Shown here one piece after another: positions 1 through 4,894 of a DNA stretch of 6,827 nucleotides. This DNA comes from Thermoplasmatota archaeon (GTDB lineage Archaea; Thermoplasmatota; E2; DHVEG-1). Position 1 is the first letter of the stretch. Each line of letters begins with the position of its first letter. Where the stretch lies: positions 1-6,827 of the forward strand of contig JAHJFH010000279.1 in the NCBI GenBank assembly GCA_018824925.1. The letters are read 5' to 3'. Under the pieces are notes generated by a model. It saw nothing but the letters and a program-made list of their open reading frames with translations. It made no database searches and was not told where the DNA came from. A program made the position numbers and the translations under genes.

Positions 1-2
1 AG

Positions 3-92
3 GAACGTTACTCTGGACAGCGGGATCTTAATTGGTATAATCATCTTGTCACAAGTCTTAAATTAGATGAACTGCTTGTCATGAGGTCATAG
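3..92 (+). CDS. Possible C-terminal end of an unidentified protein (5' truncated)
   Basis: From base 3 the frame is open for 29 codons and stops at TAG 90-92. It reads ERYSGQRDLNWYNHL and continues VTSLKLDELLVMRS. It is the longest open frame at the left edge: the other plus frames stop by base 30 and base 66, and the minus frames are interrupted. The residue mix is that of a soluble protein end. I do not recognise the family, and the piece is too short to prove that it is coding. A small inverted repeat lies a few bases after the stop. Confidence 0.4.
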   Translation, partial: ERYSGQRDLNWYNHLVTSLKLDELLVMRS

Positions 93-96
93 GGAA

Positions 97-113
97 GGAC
101 ATATGTCATGTCC
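97..113. repeat. Short inverted repeat just after the possible upstream stop
   Basis: GGACAT (97-102) and ATGTCC (108-113) are perfect complements around a 5-nt spacer, and an overlapping 10-bp palindrome GACATATGTC lies at 98-107. It begins 5 nt after the TAG at 90-92, so it could be a 3'-end hairpin of the upstream gene. No T-run follows, so it is not a typical archaeal terminator. An operator is the alternative. The rest of the 93-537 stretch holds no credible gene; it contains a repeat array and a promoter listed separately. Confidence 0.35.
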
Positions 114-262
114 CTACACAATAAGTACAAACTTTTTCGTCGTAAGAAACGCAGTACGTTTATTACCACTCTCAAACGCATGTACGACAGTCAACTCCAT
201 CAATAATCTCTTTACATCACATCCGTTTCCCTCGTGTAAATATACTATCAGCACACAAGTTC

Positions 263-406
263 TTCCATTTCAAACTCGTGAGATACTTTTTTGGCTGTAT
301 ATCTGTTGGTTATTTTCCGTTTGCGTGCGACGCATTTTTTTCTAAATCCGTGAGATAGCATTTTCCATTTCCATGAGACACGATGTTTCAAATGCATGAA
401 ACGATA
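263..406. repeat. Degenerate tandem array, period about 24 nt (array 1)
   Basis: A core resembling CGTGAGATAC, preceded by a pyrimidine-rich TTTCCAAAT-like lead, recurs at 277-286 (CGTGAGATAC), 324-333 (CGTGCGACGC), 349-358 (CGTGAGATAG), 372-381 (CATGAGACAC) and 395-404 (CATGAAACGA). Core-to-core distances are 47, 25, 23 and 23 nt, so the 47-nt step holds one decayed unit. A weaker unit may lie near 233 (CGTGTAAATA). There are no unique spacers, so this is not a CRISPR. The same unit order recurs at 4687-4815, which makes the two arrays homologous. Function is unknown. Confidence 0.8.
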
Positions 407-475
407 TCCTATACTACCCCTTACCTCAAAAAGAATAATTTCCATCGGTACCACATACTCATCATAGTAACTATT

Positions 476-523
476 GTTAAATACATTTTACGATATACCA
501 AAAAATTATTAAATATGTTTAAC
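476..523 (+). promoter_or_regulatory. Promoter with duplicated TTAAATA box of ATPase 1
   Basis: GTTAAATACATTTTAC (476-491) and ATTAAATATGTTTAAC (508-523) are direct copies 32 nt apart; with the next four bases (CGATA tail) they match at 16 of 20 positions. The second copy contains TTAAATAT at 509-516, centred about 26 nt before the ATG at 538. That is the normal distance from an archaeal TATA box to a transcription start, so the ATPase 1 message is probably leaderless. A close relative of the box sits before ATPase 2 (3269-3284), suggesting shared control. Confidence 0.6.
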
Positions 524-537
524 GATAATACTATCGT
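522..537. promoter_or_regulatory. Inverted repeat directly before the ATPase 1 start codon
   Basis: ACGATA (522-527) and TATCGT (532-537) are perfect complements around ATAC and end at the base before the ATG. Between the predicted TATA box and the start codon, this is a natural place for a repressor site. If transcription starts earlier than predicted, it could instead form a weak hairpin over the start. Confidence 0.4.
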
Positions 538-1854
538 ATGAGTGGTGTTATTGAACAAATTATACGGGAATATTGGGAAAAACCACTCCCAGAACTGAAA
601 CAACGCGACATTGTTCTATCATTAGAAAAACACTACATCAACGACATCGTTGGACCACGACGATCCGGTAAAACCTATCTCATGTTTCTCACCATCAAAA
701 AACTCCTTAAAACCATCCCACTCCATGCCACAATCTACATCAACTTCGAAAACCGAAAACTCCTTCCCCTAAAAGAAACCTATTTCAACGATATTATCAC
801 CTTTATCCATGCTGAAAACCTCCTCAACAACCACCCAACCATCTATCTCTTCCTTGATGAAGTCCAACGTATTGAAAAATGGGAACACTATATCCGCAGC
901 ATCTATGACGAATTCAAAAATCAGATAAAAATCATTGTCAGTGGATCCTCAGCAAACCTCCTCAGCACCGAATATGCACAACTCCTCACCGGCCGACATC
1001 TCACCACCCAGGTAACCCCCCTCAGCTTCAAAGAATTCCTCACCTTCAAAAACATCACCATCCCATCAAAAAAACCAACAGAAAAAGAAGCAGCAACCAT
1101 CGAAAAACTCTTCAATGAATACCTCACCTACGGTGGATTCCCTGACGTCGTTCTCAGCACACAAAAAGATGACATCATCTCCCAACTCTTCACCGATATC
1201 GTCACCCGTGATGTCCAAGCACGAATCGATATCCGAAAAAAAGACCTCATTGAAGAATTCTCCAACTACCTCGCCAGTAATGTCTCCAACCTCCTCAGCT
1301 TCAATAAAATGAACAACTACTTCAATTCCCGTGGAATAAAAACATCGGTTCCCACCATCTCCACCTACTTCTGGCATCTAAAAAATGCATTCCTCTTCTT
1401 TGACACCAAAATATATTCCCACACCATCAAAGATCAAATGCAATACCCCCGAAAAATCTACTGCATCGACAATGGCATCGTCAATATCGTGGGGTTCAAA
1501 ACCTCCCAAAACATGGGAAGCCTGTACGAAAACACCGTTGCCAACGAACTCCATAGATGCGGACACAAAATATATTACTGGAAAAACAAACATCACGAAG
1601 AAGTTGATTTTGTCATCATCCACGGAACCCAAGTAACTCACGTACTACAAGTCTGTTATACCCTTACCAATAACAGCACCAAATACCGCGAAGTCAAAGC
1701 ACTCATCAAAGCAATGGAAGCATTCAACCTGACAACAGGACTCATCCTCACCGAAAAATACACAGATACCGAAATAATCGATAATAAAACAATTATCTAC
1801 CAACCACTATGGACATGGTTATTGAAAAGAAAAAAAACATATCTCGATTTCTAA
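538..1854 (+). CDS. AAA_14/DUF4143-type P-loop ATPase (ATPase 1)
   Basis: This 438-residue protein has the full architecture of the archaeal AAA_14-DUF4143 family. It shows Walker A GPRRSGKT (39-46), a hydrophobic strand and Walker B YLFLDEVQ (103-110), a sensor-like SGSSANLL (135-142), TGR with a candidate arginine finger (151-153), PLSFKEFL (161-168) and GGFP (199-202). A winged-helix-like stretch follows (about 254-292). The C-terminal part is restriction-endonuclease-like, with E331, EEVDF including D357, then QVCY (371-374) where a nuclease would carry E/Q-x-K. The usual lysine is therefore C373, so cleavage activity is doubtful. ATP binding and hydrolysis are likely; the cellular role of the family is unclear. 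The ATG at 538 fits the family N-terminus and a leaderless promoter. It converges on the membrane-protein operon with only 18 nt between stops. It is distinct from ATPase 2, not a recent copy. Confidence 0.9.
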   Translation: MSGVIEQIIREYWEKPLPELKQRDIVLSLEKHYINDIVGPRRSGKTYLMFLTIKKLLKTIPLHATIYINFENRKLLPLKETYFNDIITFIHAENLLNNHPTIYLFLDEVQRIEKWEHYIRSIYDEFKNQIKIIVSGSSANLLSTEYAQLLTGRHLTTQVTPLSFKEFLTFKNITIPSKKPTEKEAATIEKLFNEYLTYGGFPDVVLSTQKDDIISQLFTDIVTRDVQARIDIRKKDLIEEFSNYLASNVSNLLSFNKMNNYFNSRGIKTSVPTISTYFWHLKNAFLFFDTKIYSHTIKDQMQYPRKIYCIDNGIVNIVGFKTSQNMGSLYENTVANELHRCGHKIYYWKNKHHEEVDFVIIHGTQVTHVLQVCYTLTNNSTKYREVKALIKAMEAFNLTTGLILTEKYTDTEIIDNKTIIYQPLWTWLLKRKKTYLDF

Positions 1855-1856
1855 AT

Positions 1857-1866
1857 AAAAAAAAAA
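1857..1866 (-). terminator. Oligo-T terminator of the membrane-protein operon
   Basis: Ten consecutive A on the plus strand read as T10 on the minus strand, starting 6 nt past the TAG that ends the last membrane gene (1873-1875). Oligo-T runs are the usual archaeal termination signal. No matching T-run is seen on the plus strand after ATPase 1, so that message may read into the convergent operon. Confidence 0.6.
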
Positions 1867-1872
1867 CTTGTG

Positions 1873-2253
1873 CTACAAAAAAAATTTATCCTTTAGCTTC
1901 AGCTGATAGACGAGCATCATGACCAGTACCAAAAAAAAGAGAAAAAACAAACCACCCATCAAAAATTCACCACCATAGAGTAATGTGAAAAAAAACCCTA
2001 GTACCAATAAACTACAGGGTACCAACGCCACAATACACAAAATCATCGAACCATAATAGGCATACTTATTCAGTAGTAACAACCCACAACCAACTAAGAT
2101 AAACAGGGTCCCAAAAAGCGTCAAAACCAAAACCACCACCCGATAATACGACAGATGCGATGCAATAAAAAAGAAGGGTATGGCTACGAGGATCCAAAAA
2201 ACCGCGAGCAACAACACGCCGAAGGGTTTCTCCGATTGCACCATTTCCGTCAT
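1873..2253 (-). CDS. Small four-helix membrane protein (third gene of operon)
   Basis: A 126-residue hydrophobic protein with four predicted membrane segments at about 11-31, 38-61, 66-92 and 95-118, ending in a short basic tail (KLKDKFFL). The N-terminal KPFGVLLLAVFWIL resembles the KPLGVTIIAIL-style opening of many archaeal polytopic proteins of unknown function; no catalytic motif is visible. I chose the ATG at 2253-2251 because it shares its A with the TAA stop of the preceding gene (TAATG), a classical coupled stop-start. An in-frame TTG at 2283 would add ten residues and overlap the previous gene, and an ATG at 2244 would shorten it. It is probably made only with its two operon partners. 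Unlike them it is not an obvious paralogue. Confidence 0.75.
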   Translation of the reverse strand: MTEMVQSEKPFGVLLLAVFWILVAIPFFFIASHLSYYRVVVLVLTLFGTLFILVGCGLLLLNKYAYYGSMILCIVALVPCSLLVLGFFFTLLYGGEFLMGGLFFLFFLVLVMMLVYQLKLKDKFFL

Positions 2254-2687
2254 TACACCGATACCCGTTTCCGTTTCAACCAACCCAACATTACCATAAC
2301 CCCAAGAGCTACTACCAACCCAGGGACCTCAAAACCTGGGATACCCCCTGTCGTTGGGCGAAAATCATAGGCAGAATCATCCTCATCAGCCCACCCGGGA
2401 ATCCGCCATTCAAGCGCCGGTGAAAGCACCGCATAAATAATCAACAACACCAAACCCAGCACTAACAATAACAACCGAAGATTATTATCAATATTCTTAA
2501 CCATAAGCCCACCAACCACCATCGTGGTTGTTACCATACCTAACCCAAGCAGTTTAATAATCGCAGTAACCCTATAGGGAACTATATTTGATTCACTTGC
2601 GGGAAACACATTGGAAATAATGGCACCGATAAAAAACAACGCAATCCCTACAATAATACCAATCATAACCAAATCCTTTATCTTCAT
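2253..2687 (-). CDS. Membrane protein with PGF-CTERM-like tail (second gene of operon)
   Basis: A 144-residue protein with three membrane segments (about 6-27, 41-64, 71-93), a polar, acidic extracytoplasmic-looking linker (94-116, with WADEDDSAYD), then PGFE (117-120), a hydrophobic segment (121-136) and a basic end KRKR. That last arrangement is the pattern of PGF-CTERM tails processed by archaeosortase and used for surface anchoring, although such tails usually sit on single-pass secreted proteins. Residues 1-87 align with the whole preceding gene with about one indel (G10, G14 and LFFIG 17-21 conserved). I chose ATG 2687 because GAGGTG (2700-2695) lies 7 nt upstream; the GTG at 2693 is too close to it. 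That ribosome site overlaps the TGA of the preceding gene, so the two are coupled. Function is unknown. Confidence 0.75.
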   Translation of the reverse strand: MKIKDLVMIGIIVGIALFFIGAIISNVFPASESNIVPYRVTAIIKLLGLGMVTTTMVVGGLMVKNIDNNLRLLLLVLGLVLLIIYAVLSPALEWRIPGWADEDDSAYDFRPTTGGIPGFEVPGLVVALGVMVMLGWLKRKRVSV

Positions 2688-2698
2688 ACCCACTCACC

Positions 2699-2980
2699 TC
2701 ATGCATACGATATAATAAAGATATTCACAATCAAAAAAATAATACCAAAAATAAGCAACAACGTCCGTGATTCCTTATCAAACTCATCAACAAAAAAACC
2801 ACCAACGATCATCCCAATAACCACCAAACCCATACCCGATAATTTAAGAACCGCTGATACCTGCTTTGGTAACAAATACGCATCAGTACTTGGACCAAGC
2901 GCAATATAACTTGCTAGACCTATAAAAAAAAGCATAATCCCAAAAACAAGCCCAAAAACAATAAGGTTTTTTTTATTCAT
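2699..2980 (-). CDS. Small three-helix membrane protein (first gene of operon)
   Basis: A 93-residue protein with predicted membrane segments at about 5-27, 43-64 and 72-91 and little else. LFFIG (17-21), a central VSAVLKLSGMG stretch and IVGGFF recur in the next gene, so the two arose by tandem duplication; this copy lacks the acidic linker and the PGF-CTERM-like tail. I chose ATG 2980 because GGTGGAT (2994-2988) gives a reasonable ribosome site, with 8 nt between GGTGG and the ATG. In-frame TTG 3010 and GTG 3007 would add about ten non-hydrophobic residues and would start upstream of the predicted transcription start. A TATA box at 3022-3015 fits this start. No catalytic motif is visible; function is unknown. 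Confidence 0.7.
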   Translation of the reverse strand: MNKKNLIVFGLVFGIMLFFIGLASYIALGPSTDAYLLPKQVSAVLKLSGMGLVVIGMIVGGFFVDEFDKESRTLLLIFGIIFLIVNIFIISYA

Positions 2981-3014
2981 TCCTTCATCCACCAACCAGA
3001 CAATCACCAAAAAT

Positions 3015-3033
3015 CTTTATAACATTTATGTTA
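3015..3033 (-). promoter_or_regulatory. Promoter and palindrome of the membrane-protein operon
   Basis: On the minus strand TTATAAAG (3022-3015) is a good archaeal TATA box. Transcription would begin near 2992, about 12 nt before the chosen ATG at 2980. A palindrome TAACAT-TT-ATGTTA (3020-3033) overlaps its upstream edge, where BRE and TFB would bind, so it is a candidate repressor site. Confidence 0.55.
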
Positions 3034-3165
3034 CAACTTTCTGCGTATTTATCACACTACTCAAAAAAAACCATTGCGAAACACAACCAAAAAACAATTG
3101 TGCAGTGAATACAAAAAATGTGTTCCAGCACCCCTGTTTTTTGAGAAAAACCACAAAAACCTTTG

Positions 3166-3212
3166 TTTCCTTTCCAAATCCGTGAGATAGTACCATCCAA
3201 ATACAAGAAATA
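3166..3212. repeat. Two units of the 24-nt repeat (array 3)
   Basis: TTTCCAAATC followed by CGTGAGATAG (3181-3190) is nearly identical to the unit at 342-358 of array 1. A second decayed unit follows 23 nt later, ATCCAAATA then CAAGAAATA (core from 3204). Both sit between the divergent promoters of the membrane operon and ATPase 2, in the same orientation as the larger arrays. Apart from these units and the two promoters, I see nothing else in 2981-3311. Confidence 0.65.
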
Positions 3213-3268
3213 TTGTTGAGTACCGCCCTGATCTGTCATAACAACACACAAACACTTAAATAATATAT

Positions 3269-3284
3269 GTTAAATATACTTAAC
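3269..3284 (+). promoter_or_regulatory. Promoter/operator box of ATPase 2, related to that of ATPase 1
   Basis: GTTAAATATACTTAAC has perfect 5-bp inverted arms (GTTAA/TTAAC) and contains a TATA-like TTAAATAT at 3270-3277. It matches each of the two boxes before ATPase 1 at 13 of 16 positions. Transcription would start near 3300, leaving a leader of about 12 nt before ATG 3312 with only a weak AGGT ribosome site (3299-3302). CGATAATA follows downstream (3292-3299), as it does next to the ATPase 1 box (523-530). Confidence 0.6.
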
Positions 3285-3311
3285 CTAGAATCGATAATAG
3301 GTTAACTACAT

Positions 3312-4562
3312 ATGACACAAATTAAAGATATCCTGATAGAAACTAACACCTGGTGGAAAACACCCTTCACCCTCGACTACAAAGAACGCGACATTTACAC
3401 ACACATCACCAAATACCTCACCCTCCCCCACATCATCGCCTTCACCGGCCTCAGACGCGTCGGCAAAACCACACTCATGCTCAAAATACTCCACGACCAC
3501 CTAGACCACGGAAACCCCCCACACCACATCATCTACTTCTCCTTCGATGAATTCAGAACCACCCCCATCCGCGACATCCTCCACGAATACGAACAACTCC
3601 ACCAAAAAAACCTCAACCAGGACACCTATCTTCTCCTCCTTGACGAAATCCAAAAACTTGACCACTGGGAAGATCAACTCAAAAGCATCTACGATATCTA
3701 TAGCAAAAACATCAAAATCATTATCACCGGATCAGAATCACTCTTCATCAAAAAAAAATCAAAAGAAACCCTCGCCGGCAGAATCTTCCAATTTAAAATA
3801 AACCCATTAACCTTCAAAGAATTCCTCCGATTTAAAGAAAAAACCTACACCAACATACACCTCTATAAAAAAGAACTCACCCACCTCTTCCAAGAATACC
3901 TACCCACACAAGGCTTCCCCGAACTCGTTCACATCACCGACCAAGACATCATAACCAAATACATCAAAGAAAGCATCATCGAAAAAGTCATCTACCGCGA
4001 CATCGTACAACTCTACAACATCAAAGACATCTCCATCCTTGAATCACTCCTCCATATATTCATGGAAAACCCCGGCAAAATCATCAACCTCACCGACCTC
4101 GGAAACGATCTCCTCATCACACGACAAACCCTTTCAAACTACATACGATACCTCGAAGAATCATTTCTCATCCGAAAACTGTACAACTACTCAAGAAACC
4201 AACGAAAAACCGAACGTAAACTCAAAAAATATTATCCAACCATCCTATCTCCAAATCTCATTTACAAAAAAGACACCCTTTCACAATCCAAAGCATTCGA
4301 GTCACTCCTCATCAATCAACTCAACGCCGAATATTTCTGGAGAGACCCCTACAAACACGAAGTTGATATCATACAACCCAATGATACACCACACCCCATA
4401 GAAATAAAATATGGAAAAATCGAAACCAAAAACCTGCTTACCTTCATGAAAAAATATCATGTCACCAAAGGACAGATCATTTCATCAAACCAAGAACAAA
4501 AAATCACCCATGAAAACAAACATATAACCATCACACCAGCCTATAAATACCTCCTACAATAA
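3312..4562 (+). CDS. AAA_14/DUF4143-type P-loop ATPase (ATPase 2)
   Basis: A 416-residue protein with Walker A GLRRVGKTT (46-54), Walker B LLLLDEIQ (107-114), sensor-like ITGSESLF (138-145), AGR (155-157), PLTFKEFL (165-172), GFPELV (201-206) and YRDIVQLY (228-235). A winged-helix-like stretch (about 245-292) precedes a restriction-endonuclease-like C-terminus with E330, HEVDII including D352, and IEIK (363-366). Here the D...E-x-K residues are intact, unlike in ATPase 1, so nuclease or DNA-binding activity is conceivable, though unproven for the family. The ATG at 3312 is the first start and gives the normal N-terminus. Codons strongly prefer C and A at third positions. It shares a promoter box with ATPase 1, diverges from the membrane operon and is followed by repeat array 2. 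The cellular role is unknown; members are often numerous in archaeal genomes. Confidence 0.9.
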   Translation: MTQIKDILIETNTWWKTPFTLDYKERDIYTHITKYLTLPHIIAFTGLRRVGKTTLMLKILHDHLDHGNPPHHIIYFSFDEFRTTPIRDILHEYEQLHQKNLNQDTYLLLLDEIQKLDHWEDQLKSIYDIYSKNIKIIITGSESLFIKKKSKETLAGRIFQFKINPLTFKEFLRFKEKTYTNIHLYKKELTHLFQEYLPTQGFPELVHITDQDIITKYIKESIIEKVIYRDIVQLYNIKDISILESLLHIFMENPGKIINLTDLGNDLLITRQTLSNYIRYLEESFLIRKLYNYSRNQRKTERKLKKYYPTILSPNLIYKKDTLSQSKAFESLLINQLNAEYFWRDPYKHEVDIIQPNDTPHPIEIKYGKIETKNLLTFMKKYHVTKGQIISSNQEQKITHENKHITITPAYKYLLQ

Positions 4563-4604
4563 CACCATACCACCAAACCCAAAAACCACAAACCAGTGTA
4601 TAGT

Positions 4605-4820
4605 TCCTTTACATATCCGTGATACACCACACCTGTTTCTCCCGAAAAAACATGGTTTTCATATACTTTGGTTTCCATTCCATCTGCGTGAGATACCAAT
4701 TCGCCGCTACTCCCTATAACATTTTCCCGTTTGCGTGCGACGCATTTCATCCCATCTGCGTGAGACACGGTAGCTCATGTGCCGTGAGATGCTATTTCCC
4801 AAATCCATGAGATACACAAT
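4605..4820. repeat. Degenerate tandem array, period about 24 nt (array 2)
   Basis: Clear cores lie at 4687-4696 (CGTGAGATAC), 4734-4743 (CGTGCGACGC), 4759-4768 (CGTGAGACAC), 4783-4792 (CGTGAGATGC) and 4806-4815 (CATGAGATAC), spaced 47, 25, 24 and 23 nt. A deleted form CGTGATAC lies at 4618-4625, 69 nt (three periods) before the first clear core, with decayed units between. The spacing and unit order match array 1 (47, 25, 23, 23), including the CGTGCGACGC variant in the same place. The remainder of 4563-4894 has no gene; it is A/C-rich and ends in a terminator for the minus-strand gene. Confidence 0.8.
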
Positions 4821-4867
4821 CCCACCAGCCAACAAAAAAAAACAATACTCACATGAAATATTTTAAT

Positions 4868-4886
4868 AAAAAAAAAAGAGGAAAAA
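4868..4886 (-). terminator. T-rich terminator of the secreted-protein gene
   Basis: Read on the minus strand, a T6 run, CCTC and a T10 run follow the TAA of the secreted-protein gene (4897-4895) within about 9-27 nt. There is no GC-rich stem, which is normal for archaeal oligo-T termination. Confidence 0.6.
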
Positions 4887-4894
4887 AGATGATT

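Noticed and set aside
103..345. Plus-strand open frame of 80 codons in the left intergenic region
   Set aside because: No ribosome site, an odd composition, and it runs through repeat array 1; no family resemblance.
263..406. Possible CRISPR array
   Set aside because: Units of 23-25 nt abut each other with no unique spacers and are highly degenerate, and no cas gene is present.
464..474. ATAGTAACTAT palindrome upstream of ATPase 1, similar to the ACTAT heptads near PadR
   Set aside because: Short AT-rich match; ACTAT also occurs elsewhere by chance (243-248, 530-534), so linking PadR to ATPase 1 is not supported.
1066..1377. Long open frames on the opposite strand and in alternative frames inside both ATPases
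   Set aside because: They are by-products of the C/A-biased codon use of the ATPases, are rich in low-complexity residues and have no start signals.
3057..3255. Two overlapping minus-strand open frames of 64 codons between the membrane operon and ATPase 2
   Set aside because: They overlap in different frames, cover the ATPase 2 promoter box and array 3, and have no recognisable start signal.
4541..4768. Minus-strand open frame over array 2 with octapeptide repeats
   Set aside because: It starts at a GTG inside a repeat unit with no ribosome site, overlaps the end of ATPase 2, and its order follows from the 24-nt repeat; kept only as a finding.
263..4820. The array-bracketed block as an insertion sequence or transposon
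   Set aside because: No transposase, recombinase, terminal inverted repeats or target-site duplication could be seen; only the repeat arrays and a composition change support it.
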